Shown here piece by piece: positions 43,736 to 53,455 of a stretch of DNA of 64,000 nucleotides. A program made the position numbers and the translations under genes. Each line of letters starts with the position of its first letter. Position 1 is the first letter of the stretch. The DNA is from Mangrovimicrobium sediminis. GTDB lineage: Bacteria > Pseudomonadota > Gammaproteobacteria > Pseudomonadales > Halieaceae. Below the pieces are notes generated by a model. The model worked only from the letters and a program-made list of their open reading frames with translations, ran no database searches and was not told where the DNA came from. The DNA lies in NCBI RefSeq assembly GCF_004745945.1, contig NZ_SRLE01000012.1, positions 124,001 through 188,000 of the forward strand, in the 5' to 3' direction.

Positions 43736-44359
43736 CTAGAAGCGGAACTGCAGGCCGATATTCAGCTGGACCTGGGAGTACAGGTCCGATTCGAAGGCCA
43801 CGGCACAACCGTTCGAGCAGATAGCCGAACCGCGGCTATCGAAGAAGGTGCCGATCCAGCGCGCCTCCAGGCGTAACAGTGTGTGTTGCGCAAAGTTGAA
43901 ATTGGTGCCGGCGGCGATATGGGCAGAAGCGCGCGTGGTGCTGTCGAGCGTGGCGTCATCGGGGTCGAAGTAGGCAGCGCCGATGCCCGCCATGACGAAG
44001 GGTTCCCACGCGCCGGTGGGATAGTACCGCATGCCGGTGAAATGAACGTGGGTGATACCCAGGTTATCGTCCCCCAGGCCCGCCTTGCTGCCGATCTGGG
44101 TCTCGCTGTGCGTCAGCAGTAGGCCGAGCCGGGTATCGGGGTCCTGGGGCAGGGGGAAATCCAGTGCCGCGGTATAGGCCGCGGCATCGTCCATGCGGAC
44201 TGTGTCGCCGGCTTTTCCCGGGGTGCCTGCGGGCGGAGGGTCGCTGATTTCCATGTCTTCGTTGTACTGCCAGCCCAGTAGGAGGGTCAGGTCGGTGGCG
44301 GCTGCGGGAGCGGACACGCACGCCAGGGCGAGGATTAGTGCGCAGGTGGGTCGGGTCAT
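43736..44359 (-). CDS. Outer-membrane beta-barrel protein
   Basis: 207 residues from ATG 44359, with AAGGACC 5 nt upstream. An ATG at 44428 is less likely. A signal peptide ends in PAAATD. Alternating strands (LTLLLGWQYNEDM, LGITHVHFTGMRYYP, PFVMAGIGAAYF, LLRLEARWIGTFF) end with GLQFRF and a terminal Phe, the signal for barrel insertion. The length suggests an eight-stranded porin-like or OmpW/OmpA-barrel protein. A Cys pair (CSNGC) in a late loop may form a disulfide. It is convergent with the cardiolipin synthase-like gene, 47 nt away. Confidence 0.82.
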   Translation of the reverse strand: MTRPTCALILALACVSAPAAATDLTLLLGWQYNEDMEISDPPPAGTPGKAGDTVRMDDAAAYTAALDFPLPQDPDTRLGLLLTHSETQIGSKAGLGDDNLGITHVHFTGMRYYPTGAWEPFVMAGIGAAYFDPDDATLDSTTRASAHIAAGTNFNFAQHTLLRLEARWIGTFFDSRGSAICSNGCAVAFESDLYSQVQLNIGLQFRF

Positions 44360-44552
44360 GGGGTGGTCCTTTGCTGGCTGTTGCTTCCGGTGAGTGTCAC
44401 TGCGATGGGTTTGGGTTGGTGGAGTCACTGGTGTATGGACATGTCGTTTTAGTGTGTCGCTACTGACCGCTATCTAGGTTAAGGCAACCAGCGCGCGCTC
44501 ACCAGATAGCCAGGGCGGCGCCCGGGCGGAATCTTTAAAGGAGGTCTGCGGT

Positions 44553-44703
44553 ATGGACCTGGGCAAGCATAATCTGCGCAAGAGGATGAACCCACAACAC
44601 CCTTTGGGGTGTTGCGGCCCTGCGGGCTCGCCTGCGGCTCGGTTCAAAACGCTGGCGCGTTTTGTCGAACCTGAGAGGTTCTCATCAGCCCTCGAGCAGA
44701 CCG
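44553..44703 (+). ncRNA. Structured region with competing hairpins; possible small RNA or leader
   Basis: ATG 44553 follows a very strong AAAGGAGGT, but the frame runs into the terminator and antisense tRNA, so a long protein is unlikely. Downstream are CAACACCC-TTTG-GGGTGTTG (44595-44614), GGTTC-AAAACGC...GCGTTTT-GTC-GAACC (44641-44671) and GAACCT-GAG-AGGTTC (44668-44682). The last two share GAACC and exclude each other. The strong terminator at 44704 follows. The layout resembles an attenuator or small RNA. It may instead be a repeat cluster. Confidence 0.3.
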
Positions 44704-44744
44704 TTCATAAAAAAAGCCGACGCGAGGTCGGCTTTCTTTATGAA
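44704..44744. terminator. Bidirectional terminator 3' of tRNA-Arg
   Basis: TTCATAAA-A-AAAGCCGAC pairs with GTCGGCTTT-C-TTTATGAA around a GCGAG loop. The minus-strand reading gives TTTTTTTATG directly after the stem. This ends the tRNA transcript and could also stop a plus-strand transcript. Confidence 0.85.
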
Positions 44745-44821
<77 letters not shown>

Positions 44822-45026
44822 TTAGTGCTCCCAAGTCCCTGACGGATATACAAAATCCGAATAAATTGAACGACTTAGGGGTCGGCAATTGTACTCGCTG
44901 CCCGGCGCGATTGGAATAGCCGCCCGGGCTTTTCTGCCGCAACCAGACCAACATCGCCAAACCGTCACACAGCCCGCCTACACTGCTTTCATGACATTTC
45001 ATGCGTTGTGAAGGAGTCGGGCGGAT

Positions 45027-46910
45027 ATGGTCGCCATCGTGCCGTCCCCCGGGGCTGTCGCCAGCGGGGAAACTGAACTCAACAGCCTGATCGCGGAACT
45101 CGCGGGCATCCGCACCCAGATGCTGGCGGCGGGGCGCGCGGTGCCGGCATCGATTCACCCGGCGCAGCGCGAAAGCGCCGCCAACCTGCTGCACTACCTC
45201 AGCCTGCGCCAGCGCGACCTGCGCCCGCTGCAGTCGCGGCTGGCGGTGCTCGGTCTGTCGTCGCTCGGGCGCTCCGAGTCCCATGTACTCGCATCGGTGG
45301 ATGCGGTTCTCGCCACACTCTACAAACTCGCCGGTCGATCCTGGGAGGGAGCAAAAGCGCCGAGCAGCGAGGCGGACTTCCGCCACGGTAGCGAGTTGCT
45401 GGAACAGCACAGCCAGGCCCTGCTCGGGCCGGTGCCCGCCGGTCGCAATCCGCGGATCATGGTCACCATGCCCAGCGACGCCGCGCGCGACTACCCGCTG
45501 GTGCGCGACCTGTTGCGCGCGGGCATGGACTGCATGCGCATCAACTGCGCCCACGACGCGCCGGGCGCCTGGTCGGCGATGCTCGGCAACCTGCGCCGTG
45601 CGGAGCAGGAACTGGGGCGCAGCTGCCGGGTGAGCATGGACCTCGGCGGGCCCAAGCTGCGCACCGGGCCTGTCGCCGGTGCGCTGGCGGTGACCAAATG
45701 CCGGCCGCAGCGCGATGCCTTCGGGGTGGTGACGGAGCCCTCGCGCCTGTGGCTCAGTGCCCGCGAACATCCGTCCCCCGCGCCTTCGACGGCGGACCTC
45801 GCATTGCAGGTGGATAGCGCGTGGCTGCAGTCACTCTCGACGGGCGACACGGTGCGCTTCACCGACACCCGCGGCTCGCGCCGGCGCATGCAGGTGCTGG
45901 ACGTCACGCCGGAAGGCGCCTGGCTGGGCGGGCGCAAGACCGCCTACTTCTCCAACGGCACGGTGCTGCATCGCCTCGGCCGCCACAAGCGGCGCAAGAC
46001 CCGTGTGTACGCGGTGCCCGAGCGCGAGCCGCTCATCACACTGGTGCCCGGAGACCTGTTGATCCTGCGGCCGGATGAGCGCGCCGGGCGTGCCGCGACC
46101 CACGACGAGGCGGGCGTACTGCTCACCCCGGCGCACATCGGCTGTACCCTGCCCGAGGTGCTGGCCTGCGTGCGCGTGGGTGAGGAGGTCTGGTTCGACG
46201 ATGGCAAGATCGGCGCGGAGGTCGAGAGCATCTGCGACGGCCAGTTACACCTGCGCATTCGCCACACCGCGCCGCGCGGTGGTCGCCTGCGGGCGGACAA
46301 GGGCATCAACTTCCCCGGTAGTCGCCTGCAATTGCCGGCGGTCACGGAAAAGGATGTGGAGGACCTCGCCTTCGTCGCCGGACACGCGGACATGGTCGCG
46401 CTGTCCTTTGCCAACAACGTGGAAGACGTCCACGCCCTGGCGGAACAATTGCGTCCCTACGGCACCGATGCGCCAGCAGTGATACTGAAGATCGAAACCG
46501 TCGAGGGTTTCCGCAACCTGCCGGACATGCTGCTCGCGGCGATGGCGGCGCCCCTGTGCGGGGTGATGATTGCCCGCGGCGACCTCGCGGTGGAGGCGGG
46601 CTTCGAGCGCCTGGCGGAAGTGCAGGAGGAGATCCTGTGGCTGTGCGAGGCGGCCCACGTGCCGGTGGTCTGGGCCACCCAGGTGCTGGAGACCCAGGCG
46701 CGTACCGGCGCGCCGACCCGCGCTGAGATCACCGACGCGGCGATGGGCCACCGCGCCGAGTGCGTCATGCTCAACAAGGGCCCGCACATCCGCGAGACGG
46801 TGCGCACGCTGGACAACATCCTGCGGCGCATGCAGGGCCACCAGTTCAAGAAGCAGTCGATGCTGCGCGAGTTGAGTCTCGCGCGCTACATCGACCCGGG
46901 CGTCGCCTAA
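45027..46910 (+). CDS. Atypical pyruvate kinase-like protein
   Basis: 627 residues. Residues 1-135 are a helical extension not found in normal pyruvate kinases. Then come pyruvate kinase motifs in order: RINCAHDAPGAW, DLGGPKLRTG, a long insertion of about 100 residues in the B-domain area, WFDDGKIGAEV, GINFPGSRLQLPAVTEKDVEDL, IETVEGFRNL, GVMIARGDLAVE and ATQVLETQARTGAPTRAEITDAA. The usual C-terminal effector domain is missing. The protein ends soon after MLNKGPHIRETV. The phosphoenolpyruvate-binding Lys/Glu/Asp set appears present, so transfer between PEP and ADP or a related substrate is plausible. Its stop overlaps the convergent gene within CTAA. AAGGAG is about 12 nt upstream of the start. 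Confidence 0.85.
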   Translation: MVAIVPSPGAVASGETELNSLIAELAGIRTQMLAAGRAVPASIHPAQRESAANLLHYLSLRQRDLRPLQSRLAVLGLSSLGRSESHVLASVDAVLATLYKLAGRSWEGAKAPSSEADFRHGSELLEQHSQALLGPVPAGRNPRIMVTMPSDAARDYPLVRDLLRAGMDCMRINCAHDAPGAWSAMLGNLRRAEQELGRSCRVSMDLGGPKLRTGPVAGALAVTKCRPQRDAFGVVTEPSRLWLSAREHPSPAPSTADLALQVDSAWLQSLSTGDTVRFTDTRGSRRRMQVLDVTPEGAWLGGRKTAYFSNGTVLHRLGRHKRRKTRVYAVPEREPLITLVPGDLLILRPDERAGRAATHDEAGVLLTPAHIGCTLPEVLACVRVGEEVWFDDGKIGAEVESICDGQLHLRIRHTAPRGGRLRADKGINFPGSRLQLPAVTEKDVEDLAFVAGHADMVALSFANNVEDVHALAEQLRPYGTDAPAVILKIETVEGFRNLPDMLLAAMAAPLCGVMIARGDLAVEAGFERLAEVQEEILWLCEAAHVPVVWATQVLETQARTGAPTRAEITDAAMGHRAECVMLNKGPHIRETVRTLDNILRRMQGHQFKKQSMLRELSLARYIDPGVA

Positions 46911-48727
46911 ATCGACTTCAGGTACTCGAGCAGCGCCAGCTTCTCCTGCGGCGGCAGTTCAGTACCGAACTCGTGCCCGCAGCGGCTGTTGCCGGAATCG
47001 AGCGCGGCGCAGTCGGTGGTGTGCAGCGTATCCGCCAGTCCCGGTTGCTGACCGCTCAGCCCCACCTTCACCGGGTCGTACTCCGCGCCCACCCGGAAAC
47101 TGGCCGGCCGCAGCGCCGCTGGTTCCAACAGGTCGGCCAGGGTCGGCACCGAGCCGTTGTGCAGATAGGGTGCGGCGCCCCAGATACCCTGCAGCACGCG
47201 CGCTTCATAGGCGCAGCCCGGCGCGGCGCCCATCATACGCGGCGGGCCGTCGGCACTTTGGTTCGGCAGCACCACGGTGGGAAACGCGGATTCCAGGGTC
47301 TTCAGGTTGTCCGAGACGGAGCGCTCGGAGAGAACCTGCTCCAGGGTGAGCGGCTCGCCCGGCGCCGCGCCCATCTTCATCTTGTCGCTGCTGCCGAGGC
47401 CCAGTTCGTACTGCAGGATGCTGCCGATCACCGCCAGGCCGAGGATGTTCACTGCGGCGTCGGTTTCCTTCAGCGGGTCGGGCTTGACCACGGGTATTCT
47501 CGCGCCTTCGAGTACGCCGGTTTTCGCCGTACGCGTAAGCAACTCGCACTCACGCGTATCCGTGCCCACATCCACCACCGGCGTCTTCCAGGTATCGTGG
47601 TCCAGCGAGCGGAAGGCGCCCTTGCTGATGCCGTGGCATTCGACGCAGCCGCCGGCCTCGGTGTCGCGGTCGAAGATGGCCTTGCCCTGTGCGGCGAGTG
47701 TCGGGTCCAGCTCCCAGGGCCAGGCCGGCGGGCCGATCAGCCACAACCATTCCTCCAGGGCCTTGAGGCCGCCGAAGTTGATCGAGTTGTTGTTCATGTA
47801 GTCGATGCCCACCAGCTGTCGCTTCTCTGGCTGGAACTGGCCGAATACGCCGATGACCTCACCCACGTTGCGTGCCAGACCGAACAGGGCGTTGCCGTTA
47901 TCGGCAAAGCCCGGCCACTGGGTCTTGTCCTGGCGGGCGGCGTTCCACAGGAAGGGGTAGCGCACCGGGGCATCGGCGACGTGGATGTTTTCCGCGATGA
48001 TGTGGTTTGGCGGCGGGCCGATATCCAGCCCGGTCAGGCGGTTGAAGATCATGCCCACCGCATCCAGCCGCGACAGCCCCCAGGGCTGCGCCGGCAGCGA
48101 GCCTACAGTAATCGTGTGGAAGGGCAGGTACCAGGTCTCCACCGCCAGCTTGAGTTCGGCGCGCGCCGTTGCGCCGGCCTGCTGGCCGAGGACGTCTTTG
48201 GCGAACTGGTCGAATGTAGCGGGGTTGGCCAGCAACAGCCCGAAGGCGGCGTCCATGTCGGCCAGCATCTGCTGGAAGTCGACGATGCCCGGCCCGCCGT
48301 CCAGTCGGTAGGAGGTGCCCTGGTAGGTGATCTGGCGCGTGTGGCAGGCCGAGCAGGTCATACCCAGGTAGTCCTCGCCGTTCATCGACGCCACGCTGAA
48401 ACCGATCGGCAGGCCGGTGCCCGGCTCCAGTTCATTGGGCAGGTAGCCGTAGCGCGACAGGCTGCCCGCCAGGAAGGGGGTGCCGTTGGCCTGGCGCAGG
48501 GCCTGCATCCAGCTCAGCGGCAGCATGCGCGAACCCTGGTCCTGGCTGTAGAACTGCTGGCGCAGGTTGTTGTTCCAGGCGTCACCCTGGGCGGTGTACA
48601 CCAGCTGCCCGCCCGGTGCCGGTTGTGGTTTGCCGGGGCCGTTGTTATCCGGCGGTGTGTTGCAGCCTGCGACGACTGCCAGCAACGTGGCGGCGAGCGC
48701 GATTCCCTTGCCCTTGAGCTTTGCCAT
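46907..48727 (-). CDS. Di-haem c-type cytochrome lipoprotein, RoxA/peroxidase-like
   Basis: 606 residues from ATG 48727, with GGAGGG 8 nt upstream. The lipobox is VVAGC. Two haem motifs are seen, CSACH (125-129) and CVECH (361-365), spaced as in the large di-haem cytochrome c peroxidase/RoxA (rubber oxygenase) group. Other pieces are PYLHNGSVPTLADLLEP and LPPQEKLALLEYLKSI, typical of the C-terminal domain of that group. It is periplasmic. It may be a peroxidase, or a dioxygenase that cleaves a polyunsaturated isoprenoid. It stands alone and is convergent with the pyruvate kinase-like gene. Confidence 0.82.
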   Translation of the reverse strand: MAKLKGKGIALAATLLAVVAGCNTPPDNNGPGKPQPAPGGQLVYTAQGDAWNNNLRQQFYSQDQGSRMLPLSWMQALRQANGTPFLAGSLSRYGYLPNELEPGTGLPIGFSVASMNGEDYLGMTCSACHTRQITYQGTSYRLDGGPGIVDFQQMLADMDAAFGLLLANPATFDQFAKDVLGQQAGATARAELKLAVETWYLPFHTITVGSLPAQPWGLSRLDAVGMIFNRLTGLDIGPPPNHIIAENIHVADAPVRYPFLWNAARQDKTQWPGFADNGNALFGLARNVGEVIGVFGQFQPEKRQLVGIDYMNNNSINFGGLKALEEWLWLIGPPAWPWELDPTLAAQGKAIFDRDTEAGGCVECHGISKGAFRSLDHDTWKTPVVDVGTDTRECELLTRTAKTGVLEGARIPVVKPDPLKETDAAVNILGLAVIGSILQYELGLGSSDKMKMGAAPGEPLTLEQVLSERSVSDNLKTLESAFPTVVLPNQSADGPPRMMGAAPGCAYEARVLQGIWGAAPYLHNGSVPTLADLLEPAALRPASFRVGAEYDPVKVGLSGQQPGLADTLHTTDCAALDSGNSRCGHEFGTELPPQEKLALLEYLKSI

Positions 48728-49017
48728 GGTGAGACCCTCCCTGGTTTTGTCAGGTGTTGTTATCGGTGGTACGAAGCAGCGCAAGCTTAGGTCCGCACGG
48801 CGGGGCCGGCCATTTCACCGTATTACACGTTCGCCGGCGGGAGTCGCTTGCGCTTGCGACTCGCCCGCGGCCGCTTTCCGTCGGCCGGGGGTGGAGGGAA
48901 TATAGTTGCTGGGAGCCGGTTCAGCCATGCAGCGCAGGCAAGGGCGAAGTGCCCTGGGGACGAGGGTGTGTTGTTACCGCAGTGGCGGGCGACGCCGGCC
49001 TGTGACGCGAGCCTGGT
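48728..49017. other. Intergenic region, one hairpin
   Basis: 290 nt, no gene seen. GAGTCGC-TTGCGCTT-GCGACTC, extended by partly paired GC-rich flanks (about 48838-48875), forms a stem with no T-run. The promoter of the di-haem cytochrome and the 3' end of the TetR gene lie here. Confidence 0.4.
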
Positions 49018-49737
49018 CTATTTCGGTTTGGGCGGGGGGGCGCCGAGGGTGATCAGGTCGGTCAACTGGCGGGCGATGTCCGCCAGTTCCTGTTGCTGTT
49101 CCTCCTGCGAGGTCGGCTGTGCGGCGTCCTCGCGGCAAGCCCGGTCCAGCACTACCGCGAACATCATGCCGAAGCTCGCCAGTTGCAGCAGCCGGGCGTC
49201 TATCCCGTCCCCGAGCATGTCCTGTGCTATCTCGGCGCGCGCGCTGATGAACGGTGCCAGGTGCTCGCGGTACACCGCCTTGCCCAGTTCCACGTCCGAG
49301 TACAGTGCCTGTACCAGCAGCGGGTAGATCTCCACCATGCCGTGCAGGTTCTCCAGCATGCCGGCCTGCAGCAGGCCGCGCAGGTCTTCCGCGTTGCCGG
49401 CCTCGGCGTAGCCATTCATGCGCTGGCGCGACTTATCGATGGTCTCACCCAGGGGTTCGACCACGGCGGCGATGAACAGCTCTTCCTTGGAGCGGAAGTG
49501 CTCGAACAGGGTGGACTGGTTGATGCCCGCCGCGGCCGCCAGTTCGCGGGTGCGCGCGCCTTTGAGGCCGCTGCGGGCGAAAACCTCGCGGGAGGTAGTC
49601 AGGATGTGCTCGCGACGCAGTTGTGCCGGCAGGTAGTGGCGCCGCCCGCTGGGTGTTTCGCGCTGGCCTTCGTGTGCTTTGGGTTGCTCCTGCTCTTGCT
49701 GCGCTCTGCGCTGCCTGGTGGATGGGTCTGCCGTCAT
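49018..49737 (-). CDS. TetR-family regulator downstream of carboxylic acid reductase
   Basis: 239 residues. A long charged, Gln-rich N-terminal tail of about 35 residues precedes the helix-turn-helix (REHILTTSREVFARSGLKGARTRELAAAAGINQSTLFEHFRSKEELF, seen here as TSREVFARSG, AAAAGINQSTLFEHF). The C-terminal tail is Gln/Pro-rich. GGAGAG lies 10 nt upstream. It follows the carboxylic acid reductase gene by 49 nt on the same strand, so it is probably co-transcribed and could repress that operon through the palindrome at 53456. Confidence 0.88.
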   Translation of the reverse strand: MTADPSTRQRRAQQEQEQPKAHEGQRETPSGRRHYLPAQLRREHILTTSREVFARSGLKGARTRELAAAAGINQSTLFEHFRSKEELFIAAVVEPLGETIDKSRQRMNGYAEAGNAEDLRGLLQAGMLENLHGMVEIYPLLVQALYSDVELGKAVYREHLAPFISARAEIAQDMLGDGIDARLLQLASFGMMFAVVLDRACREDAAQPTSQEEQQQELADIARQLTDLITLGAPPPKPK

Positions 49738-49786
49738 TCCCTTGCTCTCTCCTTGTGCGACATTGCCGGGTCAGTACATGCCCGGC

Positions 49787-52700
49787 TTACAACAGTGCCA
49801 GCTGTCGCAGGTCGGCGACATACTTGTCGATCAGTGCGCGCGACAACTGCGGCATCGCGAGTCCGGATGCCTCCACCGCGGCGCGAAACTCCCCGGATGG
49901 TAGCACGCTCTCCACGCCCGGGTGCTGGGGTTGGCGGTAGGGCGCCAGCAGGGCGAGCAGCGACTGCCGCCGCTGCTCTTCCGGCAGGGCCTGCATGGCG
50001 GTCTCGAAGTGCGCCAGCCATTCATCGTAGCGCGGCACACGGGTGATCGCGCAGCCGGCATCGACCAGCCAGTCGACGAAATCGTCCAGCGAGACATTGC
50101 CCGTACCGGCGCCGGCTTCATTGTAGGCGTGGAAGTCGCTGGTCACGCGCAGGCCGATGGCGGTGGTCGCGGCGGCCAGGAAGTCCACGGTAAAGCCCTC
50201 GTAACGCGCCCCGGGGCGCTCGCCGTCAGCCAGTTCCTGCGCGTAGAAGGTCGCCGGCGCTACGCCGGTGACCGCCAGGCTGTAGAGCAAACGCGTAAAC
50301 ATGTCGGGCACGTTGAGCTGGCCGCCGTACTGGCTGTGCGCCAGGATCATGCCGGGGCGGAACACGCACACCGGCAGGCCGAAATCGTCGTGCGCCTCGC
50401 GCAGCAGTACTTCGCTGGCCCACTTGCTGACGCCGTAGCCGTTGGCGTAGTCCTCGCGCAGCTCGCATTCCGGCGCCGCCTCGCGGATGTCGCTGGTCTC
50501 GTCCACCAGGCCGCTTTTGCACACGGTGCTGACGCCCAGGGTGGAGATGTAGTGAATGCGCTTGCGCTTGCCGGTGATGGCCAGGCGCACGAGGTCGGCG
50601 GTGCCGGCCACGTTGGCGGCGAACAACTGCTTGTAGGGCAGCACGTGATTGACGTGGGCGCCGCAGTGCACGATCACGTCCACGCGCTCGGCCAGGGATT
50701 GCAGGTTGTCGGCATCCAGGCCGAGGTCCGGCGCGGCGAGGTCGCCGGCCACCACCTCGAGGTGGTCCCAGGCGAGTTCGCGGAAGTGTTCCAGCAGCGC
50801 CGGATCGGTGGCCAGAGCGCTCTCCACGCGGCGGCGGGCATCCTGCGCATCCGCGCCGCGGGCGATCAGTACCAGCCTGCCACCGGTCTTCGCCAGTTGC
50901 TCCAGCCAGGCGATGGCGAGGAAGCGGCCGAGGAAGCCCGTCGCACCGGTGAGCAGGACGGTGCCCGATGCATCGCCGGCCGGCGGCAGGCCCGTCGCGT
51001 TGGTCAGCGTGTCGGGATCGATGAACTTGTCCAGGGTCAGGTCACTGGCTTTCACCCGGGTGGCGCCCTTGCCGTGTACGTTGGCGAAGGTGGCGCGATT
51101 GGAGTTGCGTGCGCGCTCGATGGTCTCCGCCACCAGCCGCGCGCTGCCCGCCGGGTTGATGATGGTGCCTACCGGTACTTCCACGTCGAAGATTTCCTCG
51201 AGCAGGATGGCGAACTCCAGGGCGGTGAGCGAGTCGCCGCCGAGGTCGCCGAAGCGGTCCTCCGGCTGTACGTCCAGCGCGGCGGCACCGAGGCAGACCT
51301 TCAGCGCGCGCAATACGGTCTCCAGCACCGGCTGGTCGGCGCCGCCGGTGCGCAGCGCACGCAGCTCTTCTACCTGTCCCTGTGCCATTTCTGCATACAG
51401 ATCTTCCAGCGTGTCGCCGTAGCGTGCGCGCAGCATCGGTCGCAGGTGTTTGCCGATCTCCGACAGCAACCCGTTCTTCTGGCTGAAAGCCTCGGTCTCG
51501 ATGATGAAATCCCGCGGCAGCTCGTAGCCGTTCAGGCCGTTGTGCTCGGCGATGGCCTGCAGCGACTGGCGGATCTCCGCTTTGACCTGCTCTGCATCGG
51601 CGCCGCCGCGAGAGTAGCGGCCGAGCAGTTCCACGGCCGGCACCACCACGGCGAGGAGGAAGGCGCGTTCGCTGGTGCCGTAGATGTAGATCTGGTGCAC
51701 CAGCGGGCTCTGCGAATACAGCGCTTCCAGGCGGGCCACGGCGACGAACTCGCCCTGGGACAGCTTGATCACGTTGTTGCTGCGGTCCACGAACTGCAGG
51801 TGGTCCGGGCCGAGTTCGGCCATCACGTCGCCGGTGCGGTAGAAGCCCTCGGCGTCCAGGCGCTCGGCGGTGAGTTCCGGGCGCTTGAAGTAACCACCCA
51901 TGAACTGGCTGGTCTTCACCAGCAGTTCACCGCGCGGGTAGGGCTTGTCGGTGGTGAAGTAGCCGAGCTCCGGCACGTCCTCGAGCTTGTAGTCGATCAC
52001 CAGCGGGCGCTGGATCTTGCCGTCCACCAGCACCGTGCCGCCGCCGATCTCGGTGGAGGCGTAGCCGATCGGCATGTGCATATCGAGCATGGACTTCATG
52101 AACGCGTAGATCTCCGGTGCCAGCGCCGCGGAGCCGGTGCCGGCGGAGAACAACCTACCGCCCAGCAGTTGCTCGCGCATCTCGCGCTTGACCGCGTCCT
52201 CCACGGCAGCGGCGTCCTCGCCTGCGGCCACGCGCCGGTCTACCTCGCGCAGGAAGTGCTGGTAGAGCATCTCGCACACCCGCGGCACCAGCGACACCAT
52301 GGTCGGGCGCACCAGGCTGAGGTCCTCGAACAGGGTGGAGAGGTCGCTCTTCGGCGAGCAGAAACTGGTGCCGCCGCAGCCCAGGCTCATCAGCATGAAG
52401 CCGTTGCCGACCAGGTGGCTCATCGGCATGAAGCTCAGGGTGATGGCCGGCAGCGGCATTTCCAGCAGCCAGGTGTTGATCACCAGGCTCTGCGGGAACA
52501 TCGCGCCCTTGGGCGTGCCGGTGGTGCCGGACGTGTAGAACAACCAGGCCAGCGGGTCCTCCTCCTCGGGGGGAACATACAGCGGTGCCGCGGGCAGCGT
52601 GGCGCCGCGCTCGACCAGTGTTTCCAGGGTATCCACGCGGATCGGGCAGTCCGCCGCCTGCAACTGCGCACGGGCGACGTCCAGGCGTTCGCGCTGCGCG

Positions 52701-53335
52701 TCGTCGCGCGGTTCCACGTCGAACACCACCAGGCGTTTTGGTGCGTGCCCGGCGAGCACCGCCTCGACCGCCTTGTCGAGGTAGTCGATGCCGCAGGCCA
52801 GGGTGTGGGTCTCGGTCTCCGCCAGGATCGCGGCGTGGTTGCTCGCCGGCGCGCTGGTTTGCAGCGGTACCAGGGTCGCGCCGAGGTGGATGCCGGCGAG
52901 GATGTTGGTTGCGTAGTCCACGCTGGCGAAGCCGAGGATGGCGAGGAAATCGCCGGCGCGCAGCGGGGCATCGGCGTCGCTGTGCCACTCGGCGGCCAGC
53001 GTGCAGGCGCGCCGCCACAGTTGTGCGTAGCTCACGGTTTCGAAGCGCGGCAGCAGGCGGATGGTGCTGCGCCCGCTGGCCGGGTCGGTGACGATCTCCC
53101 GCGCCCGCTGCCCCAGCGCCGGCCGCTCGGCGTAACCCTCCATCACGATCTTCACCACCTCGGCCAGGCGCAGGCCGGGCTGGCGCTTGGCCTCGTTGAC
53201 CGCTTCCAGCGCCATGGCGTCGCGGAACTGGGCATCCTCCGCGTGCAGTTGCAGGAATCGCTGGGCCTGTTTTTCGCGCTCCGCGTCCGCCCCCTGGTTG
53301 CCTTGCAGCGGGTCTCGTTTCTGGGCAGTGCTCAT
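49787..53335 (-). CDS. car: Carboxylic acid reductase (adenylation / carrier / thioester reductase)
   Basis: 1182 residues in three domains. An AMP-forming adenylation domain covers about 60-640, with YTSGTTGTPKGAMFP and the hinge region YRTGDVMAELGPDHLQFVDR. A carrier domain covers about 660-745, with the phosphopantetheine Ser702 in LGGDSLTALEFA. A C-terminal NADPH reductase domain covers about 780-1180, with TGATGFLGRFLA and YxxxK-type YGVSKWASE. Length and order match Nocardia/Mycobacterium CAR. It reduces a carboxylic acid to an aldehyde with ATP and NADPH after activation by a phosphopantetheinyl transferase (not in the window). AGGAACG lies 9 nt upstream of the ATG. TetR follows, and an SDR is divergent upstream. 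Confidence 0.95.
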   Translation of the reverse strand: MSTAQKRDPLQGNQGADAEREKQAQRFLQLHAEDAQFRDAMALEAVNEAKRQPGLRLAEVVKIVMEGYAERPALGQRAREIVTDPASGRSTIRLLPRFETVSYAQLWRRACTLAAEWHSDADAPLRAGDFLAILGFASVDYATNILAGIHLGATLVPLQTSAPASNHAAILAETETHTLACGIDYLDKAVEAVLAGHAPKRLVVFDVEPRDDAQRERLDVARAQLQAADCPIRVDTLETLVERGATLPAAPLYVPPEEEDPLAWLFYTSGTTGTPKGAMFPQSLVINTWLLEMPLPAITLSFMPMSHLVGNGFMLMSLGCGGTSFCSPKSDLSTLFEDLSLVRPTMVSLVPRVCEMLYQHFLREVDRRVAAGEDAAAVEDAVKREMREQLLGGRLFSAGTGSAALAPEIYAFMKSMLDMHMPIGYASTEIGGGTVLVDGKIQRPLVIDYKLEDVPELGYFTTDKPYPRGELLVKTSQFMGGYFKRPELTAERLDAEGFYRTGDVMAELGPDHLQFVDRSNNVIKLSQGEFVAVARLEALYSQSPLVHQIYIYGTSERAFLLAVVVPAVELLGRYSRGGADAEQVKAEIRQSLQAIAEHNGLNGYELPRDFIIETEAFSQKNGLLSEIGKHLRPMLRARYGDTLEDLYAEMAQGQVEELRALRTGGADQPVLETVLRALKVCLGAAALDVQPEDRFGDLGGDSLTALEFAILLEEIFDVEVPVGTIINPAGSARLVAETIERARNSNRATFANVHGKGATRVKASDLTLDKFIDPDTLTNATGLPPAGDASGTVLLTGATGFLGRFLAIAWLEQLAKTGGRLVLIARGADAQDARRRVESALATDPALLEHFRELAWDHLEVVAGDLAAPDLGLDADNLQSLAERVDVIVHCGAHVNHVLPYKQLFAANVAGTADLVRLAITGKRKRIHYISTLGVSTVCKSGLVDETSDIREAAPECELREDYANGYGVSKWASEVLLREAHDDFGLPVCVFRPGMILAHSQYGGQLNVPDMFTRLLYSLAVTGVAPATFYAQELADGERPGARYEGFTVDFLAAATTAIGLRVTSDFHAYNEAGAGTGNVSLDDFVDWLVDAGCAITRVPRYDEWLAHFETAMQALPEEQRRQSLLALLAPYRQPQHPGVESVLPSGEFRAAVEASGLAMPQLSRALIDKYVADLRQLALL

Positions 53336-53455
53336 GAAGATACGTTCCTGTTTGGGCCGGCTTTGCCGTGTTATGGGTTATATGCCAGCCGCCTGTGCGC
53401 GGCCGAATGTGTCACCTGCGAGCGGTTTGAGCCGCCGCCTGAGTGGTGAAGATTG

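Noticed and set aside
49922..53449. 1175-codon open frame antisense to carboxylic acid reductase
   Set aside because: It is the shadow of a certain three-domain enzyme; His/Gln/Gly-rich composition and no motifs.
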